Origin: Streptomyces sp. NBC_01016
Lineage (GTDB): Bacteria; Actinomycetota; Actinomycetes; Streptomycetales; Streptomycetaceae
Length of the DNA: 64,000 bases
Assembly: GCF_026341035.1 (NCBI RefSeq)
Contig: NZ_JAPEOQ010000002.1
Location: 248,001 to 312,000 of the forward strand
Reading direction: 5' to 3'
The notes under the pieces: model-generated
The model's database searches: none
Seen by the model: only the letters and a program-made list of their open reading frames with translations
Told to the model about the DNA's origin: nothing
Made by a program: the position numbers and the translations under genes
Shown: positions 16,052 through 24,762 of the stretch, piece after piece
How the letters are laid out: each line of letters starts with the position of its first letter
Numbering within the stretch: the stretch's first letter is position 1

Positions 16052-17470
16052 CTACTTCTTCTCGGCCAGCTTCTGCCGCGCGTACCCGACCGCCGCGAGG
16101 ATGATCGCCAGTCCGCCAGAGAAGTAAAGCTGGACCCGCGTGTCGTGCTCGCGGGCCATCAGGACGAAGACGGCGACCATGCCGACGAGCGCGATGATCG
16201 TGAGGTACGGGTACGCCCACATCTTCACGACCAGCTTCTCCGGCGCCTCGCGCTCCAGCTTGCGGCGCAGCACCAGCTGGGAGACGGCGATGAAGAACCA
16301 GACGACGAGGATGATCGCGCCGATGGTGTTGAGCAGCCAGGCGAAGATGTCGTCCGGGCGCCAGTAGCTGAGCAGCACGCACACGAAGCCGAAGACCGCC
16401 GACAGCAGGACGGCCACGCGCGGCACACCGTTCGTGACCTTGCCGATGGCCTTCGGGCCCATGCCGCGGGCGACCAGCGAGGCGGCCATGCGGGAGGCGC
16501 CGTAGATGTTGGCGTTCATGGCGGAGAGCAGCGCGACGAGGATGACCACGTTCATGATCTGGCCGGCCGCCGGGACGCCCAGGTAGTCGAGCGTGGCGAC
16601 GTACGGGCCCTTGGTCGGGATCTCCTTCGAGGTCCACGGCAGGAGGACCACGACGACCGCCATCGAGCCGACGTAGAAGAGCGCGATGCGCCACATCGCC
16701 GTACGGACCGCCTTCGCGACGCCCTGCACCGGGTGCTCCGACTCGGCGGCGGCGATCGTCACCGTCTCCAGACCGCCGTACGCGAAGACCGACGCGAGCA
16801 GGCCGACGATCAACCCCTCCGTGCCGTTCGGCATGAAGCCGCCGTGGCCGGTGAGGTTGGACATGCCGGGGGCGTCGACGTCGGGCAGCACGCCGAGCAT
16901 GGCGAGGACGCCGATGACGAGGAAGAGCACGATCGCGCCGACCTTGAGCGCGGCGAACCAGAACTCGAACTCGCCGAAGTTCTTCACGGCCGACAGGTTC
17001 GTGATCGTGAACAGCAGCATGAACAGGGCGACCCAGGCCCACTCGGGCACGCCCGGCACCCAGCCGTGCACGATGCCCGCCGCGCCGATGCCCTCCAGGC
17101 CGACGGCCACACAGAGCAGGAACCAGAACGACCAGCCCGCGGTGAATCCGGCCCACGGCCCGATGCCCCGCTCGGCGTGCACGGAGAACGATCCGGACGC
17201 CGGGTACGCGGCCGACATCTCGCCCAGCATGCGCATCACGAGCATGACGAGCGCGCCGGATATCGCGTAGGCGAGGATGATCGACGGGCCCGCGGCGGCG
17301 ATCGCGGTGCCGGAGCCCACGAAGAGGCCCGCGCCGATCACGCCGCCCAGCGCGATCATGGAAAGATGGCGCTGCTTGAGGCCGTGCGACAGCGACGGCT
17401 CGGCCGGCGCCTGCTCGACCGGCCGCGCGTCCGTCCCCTCCGCAGGGGACTGCGCTGAGTTCCGAGACAT
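16052..17470 (-). CDS. APC-family amino-acid permease 1
   Basis: 472 residues, 12 predicted membrane helices, cytoplasmic membrane. The N-terminal signature [20 protein letters not shown] followed by FVGSG is that of amino-acid:proton symporters of the AAT group (GabP/ProY/AnsP-like), with [20 protein letters not shown] in helix 2-3. It probably imports an amino acid such as GABA, proline or an aromatic, which cannot be told from sequence. One of three paralogs within 8 kb (see 17638 and 22446). The ATG at 17470 (MSRNSAQSP) was preferred to an upstream start. A ~100-base gap with GTAAAC-like motifs separates it from permease 2. Confidence 0.92.
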   Translation of the reverse strand: MSRNSAQSPAEGTDARPVEQAPAEPSLSHGLKQRHLSMIALGGVIGAGLFVGSGTAIAAAGPSIILAYAISGALVMLVMRMLGEMSAAYPASGSFSVHAERGIGPWAGFTAGWSFWFLLCVAVGLEGIGAAGIVHGWVPGVPEWAWVALFMLLFTITNLSAVKNFGEFEFWFAALKVGAIVLFLVIGVLAMLGVLPDVDAPGMSNLTGHGGFMPNGTEGLIVGLLASVFAYGGLETVTIAAAESEHPVQGVAKAVRTAMWRIALFYVGSMAVVVVLLPWTSKEIPTKGPYVATLDYLGVPAAGQIMNVVILVALLSAMNANIYGASRMAASLVARGMGPKAIGKVTNGVPRVAVLLSAVFGFVCVLLSYWRPDDIFAWLLNTIGAIILVVWFFIAVSQLVLRRKLEREAPEKLVVKMWAYPYLTIIALVGMVAVFVLMAREHDTRVQLYFSGGLAIILAAVGYARQKLAEKK

Positions 17471-17637
17471 GGGTGTGCCCTGTTCAGTAGCTGTGACGGT
17501 CCTGGCGTAAACGGAACGTAAAACTGCCACAGTCTGGGTGGGCGGCCCGCTCAGAGGGAATAGGTTTCCGGTATACGGACACGACGCTCACACGCCGCAA
17601 TGATCATGTCGACGTTCGGTGAACGCGTGGACACCGC

Positions 17638-18993
17638 TCAGGCACGCCGTGCGCGCAACTCCCGGGCGCCCGCGACCGCGAGGACGAGCAGCGTCGCCCC
17701 GGTCGACCACATCAACTGCGGCCGCGCCGTGTCGTCGGTCAGCATCAAGCCGAAGACCACGGCCATCGCGGCGATCGCCACCCAGGTCAGCCAGGGGAAC
17801 GCCCACATCTTCAACACGAGGCGCTCGGGGGCCTCCTGCTCGATGCGTCGCCGCAGGCGCAGTTGCGACACGGCGATCAGCGCCCACACGAACAGCAGTA
17901 CCGCGCCGACCGAGTTGAGCATGTAGAGGAAGATCGTGTCCGGCCACTCCAGGTTCAGGAGTACGGAGATGAAGCCGAAGGCCACCGAGGCCAGGACCGC
18001 GCGGCGCGGCACCCCGCCACCGCTCACCTTCAGCAGCGACTTCGGCGCCTCGTCGCGCTCGGCCAGCGAGAAGATCATGCGGGACGAGCCGTAGAGGTTG
18101 GCGTTCAGCGCGGAGAGCAGCGCCACGAACACCACGATGTTCATGATCTGCGCCGCCGACGGCACACCGATCGAGTCGAGCACGGTGACGTACGGGCTGA
18201 TCCCCGCCTTCTGCTCCGTCCAGGGCAGCACGGTCACGATGACCAGCATCGAACCGACGTAGAAGAACAGGATCCGGAACACCGCGCTGCGCACCGCGCG
18301 CGCCACCGAGCGGGCCGGGTCCTCGGACTCGGCGGCCGCGATCGTGACGACCTCCAGGCCGCCGAACGCGAAGACGACCGCGAGGACGCCGGAGACGACG
18401 CCCTCCCAGCCGTGCGGCAGGAACCCGCCGTCCCCGGTCAGATGGGTGAGGCCGACCGGATCGGTGTCGGGGAGGATCCCGAAGATCGCGAGGGCGCCGA
18501 GCACCAGGAACGCGATGATCGCGAAGACCTTGAGGGCCGCGAACCAGAACTCGAACTCGCCGAAGTTCTTCACCGCCGTCAGGTTGGCGACGGTGAACAC
18601 GACCATGAAGAGCAGCACCCACGCCCACTGCGGGACGCCCGGCGCCCACCCGTTCGCGATCTGCGCCGCGCCCGTCGCCTCGACGGCGAGCACCACCACG
18701 AGCATGAACCAGTAGAGCCATCCGGCAGTGAACCCGGCCCACCGGCCGAGCGCCCGCTCCGCGTGCACCGAGAAGGAACCGGACGCGGGCATCGCGGCGG
18801 ACATCTCGCCGAGCATCCGCATCACCAGCATCGCGAGTGTGCCCGCGATCAGGTACGAGACGACGATGCCGGGCCCCGCGACCGCGATACCGGCTCCCGA
18901 GCCGACGAACAGGCCCGCGCCGATGACCCCGCCGAGGCCGAGCATCGTGAGGTGGCGCTGCTTCAGCCCGGCGGAGAGTGGTTCGTCGTGCAT
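17638..18993 (-). CDS. APC-family amino-acid permease 2
   Basis: 451 residues, 12 predicted transmembrane helices. It begins [27 protein letters not shown], then [20 protein letters not shown], the same AAT-group features as permease 1, to which it is clearly paralogous. Differences cluster in the C-terminal third and in extracellular loops (for example LPWTEQKAGISPYVT), suggesting different substrates. Transcribed in the same direction as permease 1, 167 bases upstream of its start; the intervening gap makes a separate promoter for permease 1 likely. It is divergent from bioY (282 bases apart). Confidence 0.92.
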   Translation of the reverse strand: MHDEPLSAGLKQRHLTMLGLGGVIGAGLFVGSGAGIAVAGPGIVVSYLIAGTLAMLVMRMLGEMSAAMPASGSFSVHAERALGRWAGFTAGWLYWFMLVVVLAVEATGAAQIANGWAPGVPQWAWVLLFMVVFTVANLTAVKNFGEFEFWFAALKVFAIIAFLVLGALAIFGILPDTDPVGLTHLTGDGGFLPHGWEGVVSGVLAVVFAFGGLEVVTIAAAESEDPARSVARAVRSAVFRILFFYVGSMLVIVTVLPWTEQKAGISPYVTVLDSIGVPSAAQIMNIVVFVALLSALNANLYGSSRMIFSLAERDEAPKSLLKVSGGGVPRRAVLASVAFGFISVLLNLEWPDTIFLYMLNSVGAVLLFVWALIAVSQLRLRRRIEQEAPERLVLKMWAFPWLTWVAIAAMAVVFGLMLTDDTARPQLMWSTGATLLVLAVAGARELRARRA

Positions 18994-19275
18994 GGGGCTT
19001 CAGCCGATCTCGGATGTGCTGGTCGCGCGGGCGTGCGCGGTTTGGCGGGAACCTACAGTCTCCCGTTCAAGCACCTCCGCACGCAAAACGGACTCTCCCA
19101 GTGACGAGCATCACCTTGTACGAGGTGTAGGTGCCGTTGTTTGTTCAGAGCCCACCAACACGGCGTGGGCCCCTTTGTCGACCGGCGACCGTGATCGGCC
19201 CAACTCCCCTGGGATAGCGTCACAAAGTCCTGCCCTGCCCGACCGCAAGGTCCTCTCACTGAACGCGGAGTCCCC

Positions 19276-19881
19276 ATGAGTACCGCCGCCGCTGTCGCGA
19301 CCGCCGCCCGTCCGGGCAAGGTCCTGGCCGACCTCCTGCCCGCCTCCCGCACCAAGTCCGCCGTGGCCCTGAAGAGCACGGCGCTTGTCCTCGGCGGCGC
19401 CGCCCTCACCGGCATCGCCGCGCAGATCGCGTTCCCGATCCCGGGCTCGCCTGTGCCGGTCACCGGTCAGACCTTCGCCGCGCTGCTCGTCGGCACCGCG
19501 CTCGGCGCCCGCCGCGGCTTCCTCGCGCTCGCCGTCTACGCGCTCGCGGGCATGGCCGGCGTGCCGTGGTTCGCGGAGGGCGGCTCGGGTATGGCGACGG
19601 CCTCGTTCGGTTACGTCATCGGCCTGATGCTGGCCTCGGCCGCGGTCGGCGCGCTCGCCCGGCGCGGCGCCGACCGCTCGATGCTGCGCACCGCAGGCAC
19701 GTTCCTGCTCGGCGAGGCCATCGTCTACGCGGTCGGTGTCCCGTACCTGGCCCTGTCCACCGGGATGGGCCTCACGGCCGCTATCGCCGCGGGCCTCACC
19801 CCGTTCCTGATCGGCGACGTCCTGAAGGCGGCCCTGGCGATGGGCGCGCTGCCCACCGCCTGGAAGCTCGCCGACAAGTAG
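19276..19881 (+). CDS. bioY: Biotin transporter substrate-binding S component BioY
   Basis: 201 residues, six predicted membrane helices. Characteristic BioY features are the segment FPIPGSPVPVTGQTFAALLV, the GARRG following it, and YALAGMAGVPWFAEG. BioY binds biotin in the membrane and works alone or with an energy-coupling factor (EcfT and ATPases); no ecf genes lie next to it. The ATG at 19276 is preceded by ACGCGGAG. No riboswitch-like structure is apparent upstream; in many actinobacteria biotin genes are controlled by protein repressors, but I saw no clear operator. Confidence 0.93.
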   Translation: MSTAAAVATAARPGKVLADLLPASRTKSAVALKSTALVLGGAALTGIAAQIAFPIPGSPVPVTGQTFAALLVGTALGARRGFLALAVYALAGMAGVPWFAEGGSGMATASFGYVIGLMLASAAVGALARRGADRSMLRTAGTFLLGEAIVYAVGVPYLALSTGMGLTAAIAAGLTPFLIGDVLKAALAMGALPTAWKLADK

Positions 19882-19904
19882 TCCGCTGGTGCACCTCTAG
19901 TCGG

Positions 19905-20678
19905 CTAGCGCACCTCGGAGCTGCCGCGGCGGGTCCACCACAGGCCCGCCCCGCCGGCGGCCATCAAGGCCGCGCCGACCGCGCCCAGCGGCAGCGCGGC
20001 GTCACCGACGCCGGTCGACGGCAGGTTCTCCTGATCGTTGGCCCCGCCGCTTCCGCCCCCGCCCTCGTCGCCCTTGTCGCCCGCGGGGGCGGCCGGCTCG
20101 TTCTCCGTGTTGAGCAGCAGCGGCGTGACGGGCGCGTTCGGCGAGGGGCTCGTCGTGCCGAACGGCACCGGGCCCTGCTGCCAGAACGTCTTCTTCGTGT
20201 CCCCGCTCTGCACCGGCAGGCAGATCTTTCCGGTCTTTTTCAGATCGAATGTCGCGGCGACCTTGTACGACTGCGTCTTTCCTGCCTTGAGGTTGTCGAT
20301 GGGGCAGGAGAATCCGCTGTTGGAGCCCTTCGGCAGCTTGTTCTCCGGAATCGCGGTGCAGTTCGGAACATCCTTCACCACGAGCCCGTCGAACCCCACC
20401 ACGGCCAGGAATATCCGGCCGCTTCCCTTGCTGCCCTGATTGCTGACGCTCGCGATCAGATTCTGCGTCTCTCCGGTCGAGTTGTCGGCCGAGATCTTCT
20501 TCGGCAGTGCCGTGGTCAGCTTCACGCCCGAGGGCGCCGCGTCCACCGCCTTTCCCCCCTCGCCGCTGCCCGGACCAGGCCCGTGGTCCGCGAGCGCGGC
20601 GCCCGGCAGCACCATGAACGCCGTCACGGCGCCCGCGCACAGTGTCCCGGCGATTTTGACCTGACGTCGTGAACCCAT
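19905..20678 (-). CDS. LPXTG-anchored surface protein
   Basis: 257 residues. Layout: signal peptide (KIAGTLCAGAVTAFMVLPGA, cleavage near ALADHG), an extracellular beta-rich domain of ~150 residues with four Cys (VPNCTAIPE, FSCPIDN, KICLPVQ plus surroundings), a Gly/Asp-rich spacer, then a sortase signal: LPSTG, a hydrophobic segment and the basic tail WWTRRGSSEVR. It should be linked covalently to peptidoglycan by a sortase. The ATG at 20678 was chosen because it starts the signal peptide. It is divergent from the Ser/Thr kinase gene (177-base shared promoter region). Function of the outer domain is unknown. Confidence 0.87.
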   Translation of the reverse strand: MGSRRQVKIAGTLCAGAVTAFMVLPGAALADHGPGPGSGEGGKAVDAAPSGVKLTTALPKKISADNSTGETQNLIASVSNQGSKGSGRIFLAVVGFDGLVVKDVPNCTAIPENKLPKGSNSGFSCPIDNLKAGKTQSYKVAATFDLKKTGKICLPVQSGDTKKTFWQQGPVPFGTTSPSPNAPVTPLLLNTENEPAAPAGDKGDEGGGGSGGANDQENLPSTGVGDAALPLGAVGAALMAAGGAGLWWTRRGSSEVR

Positions 20679-20855
20679 ACTCGTCGTCCCCCTAGGTATT
20701 TCCACTTCCCCCAACCGCGGCCGAATTCGCGGCACTTGAAGAGGTACCACAAGATTTCTCCGCACTATGCTGGGGCGGCGGGAAGTGTCGACGTTGTGTG
20801 CCGGGGGTGCAGTCGATTGCCTGGAAATACAAGCGGAGGCGTTCAGGGGTTACTG

Positions 20856-22361
20856 GTGGCGTCCCGCTACCGCCTGGACGAATCCATAGGCCAGGGTGGA
20901 ATGGGGCGCGTGTGGCGCGCGGTGGACGAAATGCTCGACCGCCGGGTCGCCGTCAAGGAAATGCGCATCGACGGGCTCGACCCCGAGGACGCCCGCACCC
21001 GCCGCGAGCGCACGCTGCGCGAGGCCCGCGCCACCGCCCGCATCGACCACCCGGGTGTGGTGCGCGTCTATGACGTCGTCGACGAGGGCGAACGCCTGTG
21101 GATCGTCATGGAGCTGGTCGACGGCCGCTCCCTGGAGCAACTCCTCGTCGACGACGGGCCGTTGCCGGCGGACGAGGTCGCGCGGATCGGACTGAGCCTG
21201 GCCGGGGCGCTGCGGCAGGTGCACGCGGGCGGCGTGCTGCACCGGGACATCAAGCCCGGCAACGTACTGATGGAGCGCGTGGGGCAGCGCCGCGTCATGC
21301 TCACGGACTTCGGCATCGCCGCAATCCAGGACGCCAAGGCGCTCACCATGGTCGGCATGCTGGTCGGCTCGCCCGACTACATGGCCCCGGAGCGGGTCTC
21401 GGGCCATCTACAGGGCCCGCCGTCCGACCTCTGGTCGCTGGGGGCGACGCTCTGCGCGGCGCTCGGCGGCAGCTCGCCGTTCTCCCGGGAGACGACCCTC
21501 GCGACCCTGCACGCCGTCCTCTACGAGCAGCCGCGCCTGCCGCCCGACGCGGGTCCGCTGGGTCCGCTCCTCGCGGGCCTGCTGGCGAAGGAACCGCAGG
21601 ACCGCCCCGACGTCGACACGGTGACCGGGGCGCTGGCCCCCACCGAGGCCCCGGAACTCCCGGAGGCGCCGACGCCCGGGACCCGCACCCTCGACATCGG
21701 CCTGCGCCGCCCGGAGCCCACACCCGCACCCGCGCCCGCACAGCCTCCGCGCGGGAACCGTCGCAGGACCACGCTCATCGCGACCGGGGGAGTACTGGCC
21801 GTGGGCCTCGCGGCGGCCATCGCCCTCACGCTGCCGAACGGGGACCCGCAGGCGGGCGGCTCGACGCCCACGACATCCCGCCCGCCCACCGTCGAGGGCA
21901 CGTCCCGGCCGCCCACCGAGAGCCTTCCGGCGGGCGCGCGGCAGGAGGCGGGGTACGCGTGGGTGCCGCCGAAGGGCTGGGAGCGGGTGGTGAAGACGGC
22001 GTCCGAGGTGCACTACACGTCACCGGACGGCACCCAGGAACTCGTCGCCCAGTCGGCCCTCGCGAAGGACGACCTCCTGGCCACGTGGCAGAAGTCCGAA
22101 CGCGCCGCCCACCAGGGCCAGGACTACAAAAAGCTCCGCCTGACCCGCACCACGTTCCGCGGCCGCCCCGCGGTGGTCTGGGAGTACCTCTTCACCCTGA
22201 AGGGCGCCCGCTGGCACGCGGAACTCCTGGGCTTCGACCGCGGAAACAGGTCCTACCAGGTGGGTACGTGGTACCAGCCCGAGGTGGAGGGGCAGGCGAA
22301 GGCAACGTACGAGCGGGTGAAGAAGACGTTCACGCCCCAATCAAGCCCCGCCGGCGATTGA
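20856..22361 (+). CDS. Membrane-anchored Ser/Thr protein kinase (Hanks type)
   Basis: 501 residues. Kinase domain at ~5-265: glycine loop GQGGMGRVW, VAVK Lys ~34, catalytic HRDIKPGN (~129-136), DFG ~151-153, and the GSPDYMAPE activation-end motif. A Pro-rich juxtamembrane linker (PTPAPAPAQPP) precedes one transmembrane helix (~315-335) and an extracellular domain of ~150 residues ending QSSPAGD, with no PASTA repeats. The GTG at 20856 was chosen because AGGGG lies six bases upstream and the next residues ASRYRLDESIG match the family start. Any upstream start would include a TTA codon at 20850 and so require the bldA tRNA. The divergent LPXTG protein may be in the same regulon, which is inference. 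Confidence 0.9.
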   Translation: MASRYRLDESIGQGGMGRVWRAVDEMLDRRVAVKEMRIDGLDPEDARTRRERTLREARATARIDHPGVVRVYDVVDEGERLWIVMELVDGRSLEQLLVDDGPLPADEVARIGLSLAGALRQVHAGGVLHRDIKPGNVLMERVGQRRVMLTDFGIAAIQDAKALTMVGMLVGSPDYMAPERVSGHLQGPPSDLWSLGATLCAALGGSSPFSRETTLATLHAVLYEQPRLPPDAGPLGPLLAGLLAKEPQDRPDVDTVTGALAPTEAPELPEAPTPGTRTLDIGLRRPEPTPAPAPAQPPRGNRRRTTLIATGGVLAVGLAAAIALTLPNGDPQAGGSTPTTSRPPTVEGTSRPPTESLPAGARQEAGYAWVPPKGWERVVKTASEVHYTSPDGTQELVAQSALAKDDLLATWQKSERAAHQGQDYKKLRLTRTTFRGRPAVVWEYLFTLKGARWHAELLGFDRGNRSYQVGTWYQPEVEGQAKATYERVKKTFTPQSSPAGD

Positions 22362-22425
22362 GCCAATCCAGCCCCGCTCTGGTGACGAGAGCCCGCGGGG
22401 CCAGGGGGCAGCGCCCCGAGACGCC
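22338..22425. repeat. Dispersed GC-rich repeat copy overlapping the kinase 3' end
   Basis: CAAGCCCCGCCGGCGATTGA begins inside the last codons of the kinase (the TGA stop at 22359-22361 is within the repeat), followed by CCAGCCCCGCTCTGGTGACG and AGAGCCCGCGGGG. The repeat therefore supplies the C-terminal residues (SSPAGD) and the stop codon. Confidence 0.75.
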
Positions 22426-22445
22426 GACCCCGGACCCCGCAACAC

Positions 22446-23870
22446 TCACGCCTTCGCCCGCTGAACCTTCTCGCGTACGAGCGCGAACCCGACAACGAAC
22501 GCCGCAACGAGCAGAGAAAGCAGAACCTGCTCCCGCCCGTCCTTGTCCGTCAACATGTACACAAGCACGAACGAGATCATCGCGATCGTCGCCCACGTCA
22601 GATACGGGAACAGCCACATCTTGACGACAAGCTTCTCCGGCTGGTCCCGCAGGATCATCCCGCGCATCTTCAACTGCGTGAAACAGATGACGAGCCACAC
22701 GAACAACGCGACGGCTCCGGAGGAGTTCAGCAGGAAGTTGAAGACGGTGTCCGGCCACTGGTAGTTGAACCAGACCGCGAGGAACCCGAAGACGACGGAC
22801 CCGAGGATCGCGACCCGCGGCACACCGCGCGACGTGGTCTTCGCGAACGCCTTCGGCGCGTCACCGCGCTGCCCGAGCGAGAAGGCCATACGGGAAGCGG
22901 TGTACAGCCCCGAGTTCAGACACGACAGCACCGCGGTCAGCACGATGACGTCCATGACCTGCCCGGCGTGCGGGATGCCGATGGAGTTCAGAGCGGCCAC
23001 GTAGGACCCCTCCTTGACGATCGACGGATCGTTCCACGGCAGCAGCGTAAGCACGACGAAGATCGAGCCCAGGTAGAAGATGCCGATACGCCAGATCACG
23101 GAGTTCGTGGCCCTGGTGACGGCCTTCTGCGGGTCCTCGGACTCACCGGCGGCGAGCGTGACGATCTCGGAGCCCATGAAGGAGAAGACGACCATCAGGA
23201 CACCGGTGAGGATCGCTCCGGGCCCCTTCGGGAAGAAGCCGCCGGAATCGGTGAGGTGTTGGAGCCCGGACCCCGGGTTGTCGGAGCCGGGCAGCAGCCC
23301 GAAGACGGCGAGCAGGCCCACGATCACGAACGCCGCGATCGCGACGACCTTGATCCCGGCGAACCAGAACTCGAACTCCCCGTACGAGCCGACGGCCGCC
23401 AGGTTCACGACGGTGAGCACGATCATCACGATCAGCGCCCACCCCCACTGCGGGACGCCCGGTATCCAGCCGTTGAGGATCTTCGCGCCCGCCGTCGCCT
23501 CCACGGCGAGCACCACGACCCAGAAGAACCAGTAGAGCCAGCCGATGGAGAAGCCGGCCCAGCGGCCGAGGGCCTGGTCGGCATAGGCGGAGAAGGAGCC
23601 GGACGAGGGCCGTGCGGCGGCCATCTCGCCCAGCATCCGCATCACGAAGACGACCATCGCGCCGACGAGGGCGTACGAGACGAGGATGGCGGGTCCTGCG
23701 GCCGCGATGCCGGAGCTGGAGCCGACGAACAGACCGGCTCCGATGACACCGCCGATGGCGATCATGGACAGGTGCCGGTTCTTCAGCCCTGCCTTGAGTC
23801 CGTCACCGTCGCCGCCGGTGGGCGGCGTACCGGAGGAGGCCCCGGTGGTGGGGGGCGACTGCGTGGTCAT
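22446..23870 (-). CDS. APC-family amino-acid permease 3
   Basis: 474 residues, 12 predicted helices. N-terminal [40 protein letters not shown] and [20 protein letters not shown] place it with permeases 1 and 2, but it is more diverged and carries a Gly/Thr-rich N-terminal tail. It resembles GABA/aromatic amino-acid permeases. It converges on the kinase gene, with the repeat at 22338-22425 between them, and is divergent from rpiB (161 bases). An inverted repeat at 23884-23900 lies just upstream of its start. Confidence 0.92.
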   Translation of the reverse strand: MTTQSPPTTGASSGTPPTGGDGDGLKAGLKNRHLSMIAIGGVIGAGLFVGSSSGIAAAGPAILVSYALVGAMVVFVMRMLGEMAAARPSSGSFSAYADQALGRWAGFSIGWLYWFFWVVVLAVEATAGAKILNGWIPGVPQWGWALIVMIVLTVVNLAAVGSYGEFEFWFAGIKVVAIAAFVIVGLLAVFGLLPGSDNPGSGLQHLTDSGGFFPKGPGAILTGVLMVVFSFMGSEIVTLAAGESEDPQKAVTRATNSVIWRIGIFYLGSIFVVLTLLPWNDPSIVKEGSYVAALNSIGIPHAGQVMDVIVLTAVLSCLNSGLYTASRMAFSLGQRGDAPKAFAKTTSRGVPRVAILGSVVFGFLAVWFNYQWPDTVFNFLLNSSGAVALFVWLVICFTQLKMRGMILRDQPEKLVVKMWLFPYLTWATIAMISFVLVYMLTDKDGREQVLLSLLVAAFVVGFALVREKVQRAKA

Positions 23871-23883
23871 GCACTGGGTCCTT

Positions 23884-23900
23884 ACGTTTGCGGTAAACGT
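23884..23900 (-). promoter_or_regulatory. Possible operator upstream of permease 3
   Basis: ACGTTT (23884-23889), GCGGT, AAACGT (23895-23900) form an inverted repeat 14 bases before the permease start. A related GTTTACG motif occurs upstream of permease 1 (17508-17513, minus strand). Which regulator, if any, binds is unknown. Confidence 0.25.
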
Positions 23901-24031
23901 GGGTTCGCATTCAACGCACCGGGTCGCCCGTGCGGAAGCTTTGAGTCCGGATTGTTGTCAAGGCCACGACGGGCGCCCCGGCGGGCACCCGGAGGCGGCT
24001 ACCCGGCGCGCGTCGTGCCACACTCGGACCC

Positions 24032-24520
24032 ATGCGCGTGTACCTCGGCTCGGATCATGCCGGCTACGAACTCAAGAACCACCTGGTCGAATGGCTCAAG
24101 GCCCACGGCCACGAGCCCGTCGACTGCGGGCCCCACATCTACGACGCCCAGGACGACTACCCGCCGTTCTGCCTCCGCGCCGCGGAGCGGACGGCCGGGG
24201 ACCCGGACGCCCTCGGCGTCGTGATCGGCGGCTCCGGCAACGGTGAGCAGATCGCCGCGAACAAGGTGAAGGGCGTCCGTGCGGCCCTCGCCTGGAGCGA
24301 GCAGACCGCTGCGCTGGGCCGTGAGCACAACAACGCGAACGTGATCTCCATCGGTGGGCGGATGCACACGGAGGAGGAGGCGACGAAGTTCGTCGAGATC
24401 TTCCTGGCGACGCCGTACTCCAACGAGGAGCGCCACCAGCGCCGCATCGACATGCTGTCGGCCTACGAGACGTCCGGCGTCCTCCCCGCGATCCCCGCGC
24501 ACCACCCGCAGCAGGACTAG
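24032..24520 (+). CDS. rpiB: Ribose-5-phosphate isomerase B
   Basis: 162 residues, the LacAB/RpiB family. It interconverts ribose 5-phosphate and ribulose 5-phosphate in the pentose phosphate pathway. The N-terminal MRVYLGSDHAGYELKNHLVE holds the substrate-binding SDHAG; VVIGGSGNGEQIAANKVKG holds the phosphate loop (here with Ser in the GGSGNG position used by the actinobacterial type, where the E. coli enzyme has a Cys), and HNNANVISIGGR follows. Length matches mycobacterial RpiB. Monocistronic; a large block of repeat sequence follows the stop. Confidence 0.93.
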   Translation: MRVYLGSDHAGYELKNHLVEWLKAHGHEPVDCGPHIYDAQDDYPPFCLRAAERTAGDPDALGVVIGGSGNGEQIAANKVKGVRAALAWSEQTAALGREHNNANVISIGGRMHTEEEATKFVEIFLATPYSNEERHQRRIDMLSAYETSGVLPAIPAHHPQQD

Positions 24521-24544
24521 CCCCTCCGGGTCCGCACCCGCACC

Positions 24545-24735
24545 GGGGTTGCGCTCCGGGGCTCCGCCCCGGACCCCGCGGGCTCTCGTCACAAGAGCGG
24601 GGCTTGAAATACCAAGCCCCGCCGGCCATTTAAGCCCCTGCGGCGATTGAGCAGCGGGGTATGGGGCAGAGCCCCAAATCAGCCCCGCTCTGGTGACGAG
24701 AGCCAGCGGGGTCCGGGGCAGAGCCCCGTGACGTC
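24545..24735. repeat. Cluster of three or four dispersed GC-rich repeats
   Basis: An inverted copy (GGGGCTCCGCCCCGGACCCC then GCGGGCTCTCGTCACAAGAG) at ~24558-24605 faces direct copies at ~24618-24690 (AGCCCCGCCGGCC; AGCCCCTGCGGCGATTGAGC) and ~24692-24731 (AGCCCCGCTCTGGTGACGAG). The arms of the inverted and direct copies are complementary, so the rpiB-nei interval can fold into a very long stem. Confidence 0.8.
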
Positions 24736-24762
24736 AACCACGGTTAGCCGAAAGGAACCGGC

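Noticed and set aside
19000-19275. Biotin riboswitch or BirA/BioQ operator before bioY
   Set aside because: No clear palindrome or known operator could be read in the region.
20736-20855. Upstream start for the kinase using a TTA codon (bldA control)
   Set aside because: GTG at 20856 has a good ribosome site and matches the family N-terminus; the TTA at 20850 lies just upstream of it and is probably untranslated.
23080-24224. Additional plus-strand genes opposite permease 3
   Set aside because: Antisense shadows of the permease reading frame with no ribosome site or domain.
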